A stretch of DNA of 64,000 bases from Whitmania pigra (GCA_021613335.1 JAJTWR010000251.1:2487501-2551500), one strand, 5' to 3'; positions 43,310 to 57,366 are shown, numbered from the stretch's first letter. A program made the numbers and translations. Notes: generated from the letters alone by a model not told the origin.

Positions 43310-44979
43310 TTCACAAAACTTAGTTTTATAAAATTGTAAACATTGTTATCATTGAACCATGGATCATGTAGCAACACATTCTGCAAATTCTTAGCAATGG
43401 ACTTCATTCCTACATATGTGAATAACACTCTAAATGCTAGAAAATTGCGAGCCTACACGTTTTTAGTTTAATCATCATCATCATCATCATTATTGTTATC
43501 ATCTCCATCATCATCATCATCATCATTATTGTTATCATCTCCATCATCATCATCATCGTCATCATTATTGTTATCATCTCCATCATCGTCATCATTATTG
43601 TTATCATCTCCATCATCGTCATCATTATTGTTATCATCTCCATCATCGTCATCATTATTGTTAACATCTCCATCATCATCATCGTCACCAGTTCATGCAC
43701 TGAGTCATCAACAGCAGCAGTAGGGAATCCTGAATGAACATGATGACTCATTTCCTCGAAGTCACGTGTGCTACGCTCATCCATCATCATCATCATCATC
43801 GAATGTCATCATCTCGATCATAACCACTATTGCCATCATCGTCATCACCACCATCATCATCATCATCGCCACCATCATAATCATTTCCTTATACATCCAA
43901 TGGCTAGGTTTAATCAGCACTAAGGATAATTCCTTAATACCCTTGCCCATGCTTAATGCATTAAGGATTTGTAGTTCACAGAAATTACATTTGAATATTC
44001 TATGAATAAACATCAATATTACAATGAGCACGAACTAATGAGTGAGTAAACATTATTGGTAAACATCATTATTTAAATGAGATCATTATTTAACATCACT
44101 ATTATAATAAGGTCGTTAATAAACTTCAACTTTGTAATGAAGTCGTTAATAACATTAACTCCTACTTAATCAGTCCTCACGGCCATCAACGAGAACAGCC
44201 CGGCCACACCTGCCCTCCTGACTGACTACATCCTCAAGAGTGGGTCTTAAGCCTCCTCAGGGCTCATTAATTATTCATTGCTTGAAGCTCATTTGCATGC
44301 TCCTTATTATTCATGAGATTGTTTTTTTCTTATATTTTATTTTATTTCACCATTTCTTGGGTAATTTACCAATTTAAAGATTTTATTGGCTGTACATATT
44401 CATCGTCGTCGTCTTCTTCATCAACATCATCATCATCAGCATCATCACTCCAACATCTTGTGAGCTGACTGTATATACTTTGATTGTGTTTATTCGTGCC
44501 CTTTGCATTGCCTATAGATTTGTTGCTAATGCTATCTGCATGAATCATCAATATCACTATCACCACTGTTGTCATCATTACCAATACCATTGTCATAACC
44601 GACGTTGCAGTCTGAAGATCTTCATGTCTCCATTAATTAGCTGATTATCGTGAACTTCAAATTGAAATACACCATTTTTAAAATCATTATAATTATCCAA
44701 TTAGTATTAATAATAATAGTCTAATAATGATCTATTTATAATTTTAATTAATATGCTGGATGAACATGATTTTTTTGGTAATTTTTCAGCTAGTTTCCTG
44801 TCGTCATCATCGATATAACTTTCAATAATCTCTTTAATCCTGTCATTAAAAATTTCATTTTCCACGAATTAAATTTTCCATTTAGTTAATAAGAATTCAT
44901 TACAAATTAATTTATTAATTATTTTACTTATTTATTAATTTCCTTCTCTTTTTTTAAAGTCCTCTGTCCTGCAGCCTAG
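37279..44979 (+). CDS. FEZ: FEZ/UNC-76 kinesin-1 adaptor (eight exons)
   Basis: Exons 37279-37616, 38044-38161, 39535-39669, 41270-41393, 42555-42853, 42972-43047, 44174-44239 and 44960-44979 join in consistent phase to about 391 residues, close to human FEZ1. FEZ/UNC-76 proteins link cargo to kinesin-1 and are needed for axon growth and fasciculation. Diagnostic words are SLEDLVNTFDAKI, LTGQYGNIYPIDW, DPLVTADQVISELDEF, the coiled-coil-like RELDARDELEYEKELKNQF, YLTTVIPFKKQQSPPSID and PALLTDYILK. Asparagine runs sit between the coiled coil and the C-terminal motif. Exon 4 is basic and not obviously conserved, but its phases (0 in, 1 out) fit exactly. The donor chosen for exon 1 (GTCGGT at 37617) is weak but restores frame. 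ATG 37294 is an alternative start. If the last intron is kept, translation ends at 44250 instead. Confidence 0.9.
43486..43690. repeat. 30-bp ATC-rich minisatellite in FEZ intron
   Basis: A unit containing CATTATTGTTATCATCTCC recurs about six times at roughly 30-base spacing, with ATC/GTC run-length differences among the first copies. It lies between FEZ exons 6 and 7. Confidence 0.88.
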
Positions 44980-45115
44980 GTTGCATCCAGTAGAGCATGT
45001 CATGCACCTGTCTACCCTGCCATTCAATCTCTCTCTAGTCAACTTGGTCTGCCCTCGAGATTCATGCCACCTCGTCTCCTCACCCTACCTCGGTCCCCCG
45101 GAGAAAAGGAAACAA

Positions 45116-45121
45116 AATAAA
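45116..45121 (+). terminator. Polyadenylation signal of FEZ
   Basis: AATAAA lies 137 bases after the TAG of the proposed last FEZ exon, at the end of a less AT-rich 3' UTR-like stretch. This supports transcription continuing past the alternative stop at 44250. Confidence 0.6.
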
Positions 45122-48106
45122 ATAATCTCACCAGTTGAAATTAAAAGATGAAAACCATTTTAAAGTCGTTTATTGTCCAGAGAACATCAATAGTCTGTGT
45201 CTGTCAAACAAGCGTTTTGGGATTTTTTTTTTAGTGGGTTCGTGGTTCATCCCTGTGTTGTCCAACCTCTCTGACTTTTAAGCACCTTATAGGTTTTAGA
45301 ACTTTACCGCGCCCGATGGATGATGTGGAGTTTGGTTCCAGGTGTTCATCTGCCCGCCTCTTCAACGCTTCTCTGACTTGCCATTGATGAGAGTTTGGGC
45401 AGGTTGCTGATGCTTTTATCGTCATCGGTGTAACACGTAATCACGGATCGTCGTTGTTGCTAATTAAAATCACTATCATCATCGTCGTCGTCATCTTCGT
45501 TGGCGTCATCACCATCACATTGCAGTGGTTTTTTGTTTGCATGTGCATAAGATCCATCATCTACTTGGCACTTTGACTTTGACCCCAAGTTTAGTTAGAG
45601 CTGCCCTGCCCTAGTTTATCGACCAATCAGAAGCCAGTCATTCCTCGAACTTGATTCGAATCCCAAAGTCGGGGTTGTACTCTCGTGTGATTGGTGGATG
45701 GATTTGCTTACGATTTTTGAATGAATTGGTTGTGTTTGGGTTGTCATGGTTACTTGATTTAATGGAGACAGGTCATCAGATCATCTAGTCAAATTGGAAT
45801 TTCATTTGTAAACATCTTTTAAATTTCCATTCTTTAAAATTTTCTTTAATTTATTTCCAATGAAATTGAAATTTATGACCCTAGTTCATTCCTATGAAGG
45901 TTCAAGTTGGATATGGTTCTTATTAGACACGGTTGAGTGATTTCATGATGTGAGATATTTAAAGGATTTCGTGCTTGAGTGATTTTATGTATTTCATTTG
46001 TGGATAGTATTTATTTGGAGATTGTAATTCATGAGTTATTAAAATATTATCTAATGAGAGGTCTTTGCTATCTCTCAATGAGTTTGCTCATGAAGCTGTT
46101 GATGATGATGATGGTGGTGGTGATGATGATAATGACGACGATGATGATAACTGGTATTTTTGCTGTCATTGCATTTTATCAATGCCCTTTACTTTTGGGT
46201 TGACATAGGAACTTTGTTTGCATTTGCAACCAGTTTTGGTCGAATCTAGTTTTCTGTTGAAATTAAATATCTCCGTTATCATTTCCATTATCATTATCTT
46301 CATCACCTTTCATCTTCCTGTTTTTTACTTTTGTATCTGTTTTTTTCATCTTGTTGGTGATGATGTAATGCTCACGTATTGATTATTACCACTACTATTA
46401 TCATCATTGTTATTACTATTTTTTTTTTATTACTATTATTGCTATTAATATATTTATTATAATTTCTTTTTATTAACATTATTGTTGTTAAAATTTGTAT
46501 TATTGTGATTATTAATAATAGTCGGAAGTATTAGGAATTAGTTTCATTTGCACGCAAGTCCTGAAGTCATCGTAATGCGTCGTCGCTGTTAGCAAATGTA
46601 CTCTTACTCTGCTTAGAATGCAATCAATGTCAAGTACATTGTACTTTCCTGAGTATTAGATGCAGATCTGGTCAGCACTGTTTTGTTATTATAATTCCTT
46701 TAAAATTATTGTTATTATCATCATTATTATTGTTGTAATTGTTATTGTTATTGTTATTGTTATCATCATACATAACCGAAACTAGTCATTGCATCTCGTT
46801 GCAGCAACCTCAAACCATAAAGATCTAAAAATAGCTTATATCAAATATAAATCGATATTTTTATTGTTATTTTAAATCATCATCATTATTATTATTTTAC
46901 AATTATTATTGTTACTACCTTTAATGATGCTGATGAGGATGATGGCCTAGTATTATCATTACTATCTGTAATCAGCGCATTCTCTTCCTCCGCAAATTGA
47001 TCCTGTGGTACTTCCCTTCTCCACTTTTACCTGTTCTACACGTGCAGTGGAGTCGGAAAGGTTTGCATTTATTGATTGGTAGATGTTTGTCACGCTATCA
47101 GGCGACCTGGTTTCGCTTGAGAAACTTCCACATTCATTATCGTCATCATAATTAACAGCATCATCATCATTATCATGGCCTCCTGCGCATGTTTCGGGCC
47201 TCTATACGTTTATTTTTACAGTTAAGCATTTTTATTAAGCCTATTATTAAGTTATTATACCAAATATATTATTAAGTTATTATACCAAATGGCAAAGCAA
47301 AAAAAGGACATAAATTGTAAAATTTTAAAAAATTTCATCGTTGTCCGGATCATCATCATCATCATCATCATCGCTTTATTTTCCACTGAAGGAAAACTGT
47401 AACCCAAGATGGCAAGATGGATTGCCCAACTGCTGGGCTGATGCTAAAAGGTTGCCAGTGCTTCCTCTTCTCTAACTTTAACCTTTGACCTTTGGCCTCT
47501 TGTTGACCTGATATCGATGATGACGATCTCTGCTTGCTGCTTGTTCTGCTGCTAACCTCTTCATGAGCTTGAATTGTCAGCGTCCTATTTAAAATGAATT
47601 TTATTTAAACTGAATTATAAGCGGAATTCATGTGAATTGTACTTTTTCATTGAATTTATTAAATAATGAAAAGAAAAAATTTCTCGAATGTATTTTAAAT
47701 AAGTGTTTAATTTTAAAATTAAATTGAATTTAATACTTAATTTTGAAATAAAATTGCCAAATATTTGTAAATCTCAACACTTGGAAATCCTGGAATGACG
47801 TAACATATCGACTTTCAAGTGAATTGAGCTTTTGAACTTTGCCTGGAATTAAATTAATTTATTGTTTATATTTTATTTGTTGTTAATGTAACTGTTGTTG
47901 TTATGGTTATTATTGTTATTGCTATTGTTATTATTATTATTAACTGTTTACATGGAGTGTATGTTTACCTTGATTTGTTCTGTTTGTTGATTCTTTACCA
48001 GTTTGTTTGATCAAATTTGATAAAGTTGTTGTTGTTGTTGTTTTTGTGATGATTTTTTATCTGTGCGTTGTGATTGCTGATGACTACGATCACTACGGTG
48101 ATGATG

Positions 48107-48108
<2 letters not shown>

Positions 48109-48137
<29 letters not shown>

Positions 48138-48183
48138 TATTATTATTATTATTATATTATTATTATTATTATTATTATTATTA
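48109..48183. repeat. (ATT)n microsatellite
   Basis: ATT triplets with two slipped ATATT interruptions. Confidence 0.93.
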
Positions 48184-48474
48184 TGACGTCATCACTTAAA
48201 CTCACCTGAATCAAGCAACGCTACTCAATAACCTGGCAAGCATACTTGCTCACATCCTCGCTATCATCTTTATCATTATCATACTCTGCATTAACATCAT
48301 CATCATCATTAGCTATCATTAGTCGCCACAGTTATCATCATCATCATCATCATCGTCATCACCGTCCTCATCGTCATCAACTTCACCGTATCAATGTTTA
48401 AAATCCGATCCTGTTTTGATTCCTTTGAGACAATCAAGCGTCAGAGTAATAGGACTCACATTTCTACGTCCTTC

Positions 48475-48503
48475 GATGGATGGATGGATGGATGGATGGA
48501 TGT
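48475..48503. repeat. (GGAT)n microsatellite
   Basis: Seven or so GGAT units. A related, complementary CATC-rich tract lies at 48700-48770. Confidence 0.9.
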
Positions 48504-50286
48504 GTGGATGGTCTTGGGTTGGTGAGTCATTGATTGGTAATATGTGTGGATTTGTTCATGTTTGTCTTTGGGGGCGGGAAATATGTTTGCACTTGATTGT
48601 TTTTGTATTTTTCCGTTCCTCGTCATTTACTCATTCATTCTTTCGTTCATCTGTTGCTCAGCCCTCAGTTGCAACGCGTCCGCTCATGCTTTGCGTCATC
48701 ATCCATGCGTCCACCCATTCACCCATCCATTCATCCATCCATGCACCCATCCATTCATTCCTTCATCCACCTTTCAATCCATCCTCACAAACGGATTTCC
48801 TGAGCTGTGTTTTTCAAAATACTTTTTCTTCTCTAAATTCAAAAATCGCTTTGGTAGGCCTTAGACCTGGGGATGCAAAAGTGATCCGGTGATGATGATG
48901 GTGATAATGATGACGGTTATGATGATGATGACGATGATGATGATGAAGGGTCGTGTTTCAAGGTGATTGTATTCGTTAGGTTTGTTGGTTTCTTTTGGTT
49001 AGTCTTGATTCATTGATGTTTTATTTCCTTGTCTAGACGTTTTAGACGGAATGATGTTGTTGATTGAACGTACTGATTGAATTGTTGATTGAACGAACTG
49101 ATTGGATTGTCCGACATGTCGTTTTAATATCTTTGGTACTTTTGCGCTTCTGCTTCGGACATTTCAATCTGCCACGTTAGGCTATTGTTCGCTTATAGTC
49201 GATGAATTTGTCTAGCCTAAGTTAAGATTATTTACTTTTTCTGCCATGCCGACCGGAAAGTATGATGATATTGAGCTGATTTTTATTCTCTGATTTGTTC
49301 AATATATTGCCGATAATTCATTCGCATTCAACATCGCTTCGCTGTGTGTATATCCATGCGTCTGCGCTTCTGTGTTCAAGTATGCTTTAAGCATGTGTTT
49401 GAATTTCTTTAGGCACATGTGAAGGACGGTGTTTTGTAAGTGTGTGTGTTATAAAATTTGTACGTTGTAATTTGTATATTATAATTTCATGGAGAAAGTC
49501 TGTTTGAGAGGATGTTTAAGAGTTTATTGGTGTGTATGTGTGCGTGCGTGAGAGTTCGTTTCAATACTTCTTAAGTACGCGTGGTTTTCTCTGTAAATAG
49601 CTGTGGTTATAAACTTCTTACTAGTAGCCTGTTACTTGCGTCTGTCATTTTCATAGTACTTCTAAGGATGACAAGCCTCTTCACTAGTTTTGTTAATAAT
49701 GCCATAAATAATTTTAATAATAGTATTATTATTTGTTTCCCTCATCATCTCAAGCTACAATAGTCGATGGATGCCTTTGTATGGTTACGTAATAAAAGAC
49801 GTCGATACAATAATTTCATAATTTCCATAATTATAACTATAACTTTATTAACCACTTCCGATTCAATAATTATAATTGTAGAATTATTAACCACTGATGA
49901 TGATGATGATTAATAGCAGTCTACTCAAATATAACATTAATATTGCGTAACATATTTGAATATTAAATTAATTTATTATAACCTAGCCTTTAATTAGATG
50001 TTGAATTGAATGAAAATAGTTTTAATTCAACTTTGGGTCAGGTGCAGATCTTTATTTAATTTCGATCCAACCGCTCATTCATCCAAACTTTCTTCGTTTA
50101 ATCCACTTATATCTCGCTCATACCTTACCGATTATAAATTACAGAGATAAAGTTGAAAAGAAAAATATCAAGTTATAAAATGTGGCTTGAATAAATTAAT
50201 AAAATAAGTTGTTAAATTGAAGTTTTTAATTGATTAATTTAATTTTTTGTTCACCATAATTCCACAAACCATATATTGATTAGATA

Positions 50287-50804
50287 ACTACGTTGCTGGA
50301 ATTTTTTGCAGCAGTCATCGTTCTCATCAATTATTCATGAGATGATTATCAAGAGGCGTGGTCTTGCCTATAGTAAAATAGAAAATAACTGTTAGAAAAC
50401 AACCAAATATTATTATTATTTGCGAAATTAAAAATATAAATAATAAAAAATTATAAATGTTTGAAAACCCATCAACAGCCTAAAAATACCTATTTCGTCA
50501 ACAATGATCCAGAACTCTGTATCTAGAAAACAAGCTAAAGTGAATTAATAATAAATTATTAATAAATTATTAACTCAACCCAAACCCAGAGATGCAGCTC
50601 CCTCAACGGAACGCGAAGCCTCAAACGCTTATCAAACAAACACTCCGAGAGGCGTTCTGCAGACACCACAGTTCAAAACGTCGATTCCTCATTAATATTC
50701 AGCTCTTCCTCATTGGCTGGATCAACACTAGTATGATTGCGCCTCTTGACCAAGATGAATAATTAATTAAAACGATCACTGCTGCAAAAAAAACGTAGTT
50801 TGCG
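50287..50804. mobile_element. Inverted-repeat element (MITE-like)
   Basis: The left arm at about 50290-50365 (AACTACGTT, TTTTTTGCAGCAGT, ATCGTT, AATTATTCAT, TCAAGAGGCG) reappears in reverse complement at about 50735-50804. The arms are about 70 bases long and diverged by substitutions and small indels; the interior of about 370 bases is non-coding. The layout fits a foldback or miniature inverted-repeat transposon. No clear target duplication was seen. Confidence 0.68.
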
Positions 50805-51880
50805 ATGTTTAAAAACGTTCGCCAGATGCCAGAGCATTTGTCAATTGAAATAAATAAATATATATATTAATGCTGGAAATATGATAAATGTTATTATTAC
50901 TAAATTCACTGACATGAACATAACCAGATTGCATAAAAAAAACTAGATTATTTTTAGTAATAAATTATTTTAAATCCTGCTGTGGACGCTTGTTCAAAGA
51001 CATCTTTGATTAGATTAAAATTACTATGTAGCAAATAATTGCTTCAAATGCATAATAAATGTCAAAGATAAACTATTTAATTTATTAGATGGAGATAATG
51101 ATAAAATATTTGAAATATATAAATTATATAAAAAAGTTTACTATAATATATATACTAAAATATTATGAAATAATGTAATTCCTAAAAACTCTCTTTAAAT
51201 CTTCATTATAAAAGCTGAAGTCCAATTAAATGTTAAATTCAGACACAATGTCATTAATTTATTAATCGTAATGCCAATTAATAACTTAGTAATAACTAAT
51301 CAGACATAAATATTATGTATTAATAATAAATCTTAAATAATGACAATAATGTTAATAATAAAAACGCCTTTCAAACAAAAATTTGGTGTTAAATTTGTGT
51401 GATCGACTAATAATAAAATAATTACGTTAAATAAGGATAATATAAATTTTTAACAAATTAATTATTTAAAAACTACTTGGAAACTTTAATAAGAATTCAC
51501 TTACTTGATTAATCATTTTTTGAATCTAAATGCTTAACAAAAAACATTTACGATTTTTGCATAAAATTAATACTTGGGTTTTAATTAATGTCTATGTCAT
51601 CAAGAAGCATTTCTAGACCTAAAATTGTTGTAATAAATATAATATACAGTAAATGTTACAGTAATTATAAAAAAAGTTCTTTAATTGTTTTTTAAATTAA
51701 AAATATTTTTATTAAGGAAAAATGTTCTTTGACAAAATGTAACCCAGATCTTATTTTTTAAATTTTACTGATTCAATTAATAAGAATTAATAACACTTTC
51801 TATATTAAGTAATTACATTTAAATGAATATTTTTATTTTGAATATTTGCAATTCGGTCTAATTTTACATATAATAAAAAT

Positions 51881-52094
<214 letters not shown>

Positions 52095-52798
52095 GTATTA
52101 AAATTAATAACAACAAATATATATATAATGCTATCTAAATAATTTTATTTTTTAATTTGTTTAAAATTATATAAAAAATAACATCGAAAACTGCAGTTGT
52201 TATTAAAAAGTCAATAAACACCTAAAAGTATTTAAACCTTTATTTTAAATTTAGACAACATTAATATTTGGAATGATTTATGTCGTCATCATATCACTTG
52301 CATAATTCATGCTCTTGGCTAAGAGGTAGGTTTCATAAAACATTATTAACAATATTATTTTTATTCTTTATTTTATTATTGTTATTGTTTTTACTGACTA
52401 TTCAATAATATAATTTTGATAAAAGTTGTAATTATATTCGTTTATATGATATCTGTAACAATGCTCATTAATGCATAATATTTATTAAGTTTTATAATAC
52501 ATTTGTGCAATGTAAAATTAATTGCCTTGATTTGTTTAAATTTTATTCACTTAATATTAACATTAATATTATTGCTGTAATAACTAATACTAAACCACAA
52601 AATCATCAAAATTAAACATAACCATGCATGCAAATATGCTTTAAATAAAATTCTGCCATTTTATCGATTCATGAATATGCAACATGCTGATTGAGACCAG
52701 GCTTATTCCGACAGTGGCCAAATGGTGTAGCTGCACTTTCAACTTTAACCTTTAGGGCTTGGTCGCTTGCCTGACTAAACTGGGCTGGAGCATGCTGC

Positions 52799-52831
52799 TA
52801 TAAATAGGACAGGAATTTCAAATTTTGTTCA
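52799..52831 (+). promoter_or_regulatory. Orphan core promoter: TATA box plus initiator
   Basis: TATAAATA at 52799-52806 lies 32 bases before the A of an initiator-like TCATTT (A at 52831), the canonical spacing. Downstream, an ATG at 52864 is followed within five bases by the splice donor GTGAGT (52871). This looks like a promoter with a very short first exon. No downstream coding exon was recognised in the window, so the gene it serves is unknown or lies beyond. Confidence 0.5.
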
Positions 52832-53572
52832 TTTCATTGTTGTCGAGAGGGTTTGAACGCGAGATGCGTGGTGAGTTTTTTATGCTTTTTTTTAAAATAC
52901 AAAATACGAATATATTTTTATAAAAAATATTTAGTGATTGTAATTTTTTTGAGAATTTATTAAATGTTATTATTTCAAATTTTTAAACGTGCATGTGGCT
53001 AAAATAAATAAGTGCTGAAATATTGGTGGCTTTTTTTTCTGTGAGTTTAAAAAGATTTTGTGCATATTTTAAAATTATTTTCTTCATTAATGCACGATAC
53101 AATTTGATACAGAGTAGTGTACATTATTATATATATTATTATATTAATTTAAAAAATTAGTTTATTTAATTAATTTATTAATATAATATCTTGCGCGTTA
53201 ATTGTAATCACATTTTCATGCAGATGAATGCATTGAATTGTGCTGAATTATATGATTCGTCTAAAATTCAATTATTGTTCTTTTCTCGTGGTAGAATTAA
53301 AATAAATTGTCTAAATCGTTTACAAATAAAAAAATTAGCACAACATTTTAATGACTGTCACAAATTTATTCGTCTGCTAAATTCTAAATTTTCTCTTAAA
53401 GCAAGGTCATTCTAAAAATTGGCGCAATTATTAATAATGAAATCGTAAATACAAAGAGAAGCGGAGAGATAGTGCGAGTTTGGTGAAAGCTTGAAAGAGA
53501 ACTAAGGGGAGGAGTCAGGCCTCCTTGTTTCCCAATGGCCAGCCAGCCTGTACCGTGGGCCGATTAGCAGCT

Positions 53573-53690
53573 TGCATATTCATATTAGTGGCATGCATGT
53601 AGCTGGGCTAATTTGCATGCTCATTTGAATAATGTATGATGGCTCTGAGGCCTTAACGAGTTTTTATTAGCATGCAAATTAAGGTAGTTT
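53573..53690. promoter_or_regulatory. Octamer (ATGCAAAT) cluster
   Basis: CTAATTTGCATGCT and its near-perfect inverted copy TTAGCATGCAAATTA lie about 60 bases apart, with further GCATGC and TTGCATATTCAT words close by. ATGCAAAT is the classic POU-factor octamer. The cluster lies some 750-850 bases downstream of the orphan promoter and could be an enhancer; this is inferred from motifs only. Confidence 0.4.
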
Positions 53691-53959
53691 AAGACCTCAT
53701 GCAATAAATTAATTATCTGTTTTGTCGTATTGACGGTGCTCAGGATGTGGCCTGTACATAATGAATTTACTTATGCATCTTAAAATTATTTTTATCATAA
53801 TTAAGCTTGGAATTTTATTGTGACGAAGTAATTACTGCACGGACGGTTGGTCGCAGCAAATTATTTTTAGCATCACGCATGGCCAATCTCTGAGCTCCAA
53901 GCATGAAGTAAGAGCCTGATTTAATGAACATCCTTTCATGTGTGCCTGCCTGAGACTGT

Positions 53960-54215
53960 CCTGCTTTGAAACTCTCCTGCTTTGCATTGCTTTCTGTGGA
54001 CGTGTCTTGCTTTGTATTCCTTTCTGCAGATATATCTGGCTTTGTATTGCTTTCTTTGTAAGTGTATTGCTTTGTATGTGGGTAATTCAATGTTTCACGT
54101 GGATACGGATGTGGATTCGCATTGTTTGAAATGATTTACTTCAATGGTATTTTACTTAATACTACACGGCTTTATTTTGCTTTGTATTGCATTGAATTAT
54201 TTTGGCTTTGCATGC
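53960..54215. repeat. Degenerate TTTGTATTGC-type repeat
   Basis: Words such as TGGCTTTGTATTGCTTTCT recur imperfectly seven or eight times, giving the cysteine-rich frame on one strand and a Lys/Thr/Ser-rich frame on the other. I read it as an old minisatellite, not a gene. Confidence 0.55.
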
Positions 54216-56929
54216 CTCCTCTATTGAGGAGGTAGATACATTAGTCTTAATGTATTGGAAGCATTCTTGATCTTGTATTTATGTTCTGTTTATGCATAAC
54301 TCCTTGAAGCATGATCTCTTTGTGAGTCTTGCATGCTTTTCGTTTCCTGCGTTTGTTCCCTTCCGATTCGCTTTTTGTTGTTGATTTTTACAAGCAGAGG
54401 TTGAAGATTCCAGGAAGCATCTTAATGAAAAATAACATCATCATCATCACTAAGCAGCAATTTGCATTTTCATTCGAGAGTCTTTAAGGATCGTCTCAGA
54501 GACGCGACAAAAGTGTTACGAATAAGAACACATTATGGCTCGTGGATATACAATTGATTTTGAAAATTAAAGAGGTCAGATAATAGATGATGCTTAATTA
54601 GCAAAGCCTTATTAAAAAGTTTTATCAATTGATTGTGGTATTTTATTATTTAGAATTCTATTGCAGTCATTAATGTTTGATCGAGTTTTGGGCGAGTGAT
54701 TAAACATATCGATTAAATGCACTATTACTTAACCAATAATAATAGTAATAGTAATAATAATAATAATAACATGGCTCAATACTAAATTCAATATTATCCG
54801 AAAACAACGGAATGCGATACGCGAGCCTGCATCTCAAGCCACGAGAAAATCAAAGCCGACCCGATATTTTATTGACTTGTTTCATAGCCTTCTAAATGGT
54901 CGAGATTCTCATCCTACGTTTGGATGACGATGTTTTGATGCGATCTCAAAGTATTTTTAGCTTCTTAATTTATTAATTAATTAGTAAATTAGTTAATTCA
55001 TTAACTGGCATCGCTAACGTTGCTTAATAATTCTTTTAGAATTTAGTGGAAAATTAGTTGCTAAGTTGCTAGTAATACAAATATAATAATAATAGTAATA
55101 ATAATAAAAAAAATAATAATAATACTTGCAAAAGAGGTTGCGAAGTCCGATTCTGCTTGGATTGTATCCTGATTTAGGATCATTTTCCTAACCAAACAGT
55201 TTAGATTTTGAATTTTGTTTCTATTTTATTTTTTTTTATTCTAGTAATATTACAAATAGTTCTAAATTCGATTTAATTCTAACGTATTCGTCAAGTCGAT
55301 GAAATTTACATAAATTTGCATAAATTCCCGTCAGTAATTTCTCCATCCAGCAGCTCGTTACCATTGCTTCTTTTGTCTGTGGAATGTGGAAACAATGTTT
55401 CACACGATGATGATGACGACGAAGACGATGATTACCATGACGCATATTGCCTGACATACCCTGTAAAATCGGGCTTGTGTGTGCTCTATTGATACAACAG
55501 AAGCTCTGTTCTACAGGTATATCTGGATTGTGCTTTCAACAATCTCACAAGAACTCGTTCCAAATTATATTTTAATTTAAACAACAATGCGCCACAAGTC
55601 TGGAAGAGTTTCCGAGAGATCGGAAATATACCGGGGATTGCATCGATAGAACTCCAGTAGAAGTAGATAGGCAGACTCAAGTATAACTACATAACAATAC
55701 AAAACCATTTTAAACAATACTATAAAGTATTATTATTATTATAAATAAAATATTATTATAAACCCATGTCAATCATGAGAAGGAATTCATCCAGGAATTC
55801 ACGAGCTAGGAATTCATCCTTGGCCATTCACCAGCCTGGAACTCACCGACAGAATTCACAACTTTTGCGCACGTGTGTGTTTTTTAGGCATGCATGTGAA
55901 TCGTCTGCTCTGATTTCAATTTGTCGCTGAAATAAGGGGCCTCACAGCTGATACTGGTTCCTGGCTTTCTGCTATGATATGGTGGTAATGAATATGGGGG
56001 TGGTGGTGATGCTGAGGATTATTATTGTTACTACTATTATTATTATTATGAAGTTGTTGGTGGTAATGATAATCGCAGATTAATGATAAAAGCAAGAGAA
56101 ATAAAATTTAAATTTTCTGAAAACTTATATGCTGATATGGATTGTTATTTAAATAACTTACTCATCATAATTAAAAATATAAAACATTCAACAACAAAAA
56201 ATCAACCAATCAAATAGATTGTTGCTGTTGATGATGTTGTAATAACCAACAATTATTCACTGTTTAATTATTCATTTCTTTAATTATTCATTGTTTAGTT
56301 ATTCATTTGTTTAATTATTCATTGTTTATATTAAACTCGTTTCAACATCCTTAAAGACTTCCAAGCTGTTCGTTCTCAGCACCAATTTTTTGGGTAGCTT
56401 TCTGAAATCACTTCTGCCTCTAAAAACTAGAGAGATGATATCGATAAAGAGAGAGCATAAGATGGTGAAGAGAGATATTACTGAGTTGGTGAGGGTTACT
56501 AAGCTGGAACTGAGAAAAAAGAAGAAATGAGTTATGGGTGGATGGTCTGATGGGGATTTACGAGGGAATCTTTGGTGGGATGGTAGAGAGGTTTGGTAGC
56601 AGAGCCCTAGTAGAGTGCTAGGAGAGCCCGGGTCGTGCTGGTGTGTTGGTGTGTTGATGTGGGTGGATGTTATTTTATTCCATTTCACATTTGAGTTGTT
56701 ATTGTTGCTAATTTATTTTTAATATTTTATTTGTATTATTTGCCGTGAATTGTTATTGTTTTTTATTTGCATATTGCTATTGGTACATTCATTATTAGTA
56801 ATGTTGTTGGTGTTGTTGGTATAAGTAGGTTATTAATCATTATGGTACGTGATTTACATAGGTATGTAATTTTATTACAAATTGGTTACCAATATGCTCT
56901 AAAGGAGAATAGAAATTCAGATGTCTGAG

Positions 56930-56961
<32 letters not shown>

Positions 56962-57307
56962 GTTGTTGTTGTTGTTATTGTTGTTGTTTATTATTGTTTA
57001 TTGTTAACATTATTATTGTTGTTAATATTACTAAAAATATTCTCATTTTTTCAACTTCCTCTATTGCTTTCTGATAGTAAAATGCGCGTTAATAACGATA
57101 ATAATAATAATAATAATAACAAGGTGGAATGCGAGACGTATTGAGTTATTATTGTTATTAAATTTATTGCAATCATTATTGTAATTGATTAATTAATAAG
57201 TATGCTGAGATGTGTTTATTATGGAGTTCCATACATTGATTGGCATATTACAAAAAAAGATAACATTGAATTGCATAGGATGGAGTCCGTAAATTTAAGC
57301 TGAATTA

Positions 57308-57365
<58 letters not shown>
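57308..57365. repeat. (ATT)n microsatellite
   Basis: Pure ATT triplets, nearly 60 bases. Confidence 0.95.

Positions 57366-57366
<1 letters not shown>

Larger units (their letters stand above)
45122..50286. other. No gene recognised; repeats and spacer
   Basis: The interval holds ATC, ATG, GTT and ATT runs and short frames without family resemblance. A slightly GC-richer segment at about 45230-45430 has a 64-codon minus frame followed by an A-tract (T-run on the plus strand at 45222-45231), which might be a retroposed fragment; I cannot name it. Confidence 0.5.

Noticed and set aside
43493..43723. Ser/Pro/Leu-rich frame
   Set aside because: It is the ATC minisatellite in a FEZ intron.
45231..45425. 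64-codon minus frame next to an A-tract, possible retroposed gene fragment
   Set aside because: No protein family could be named and no target duplication was seen.
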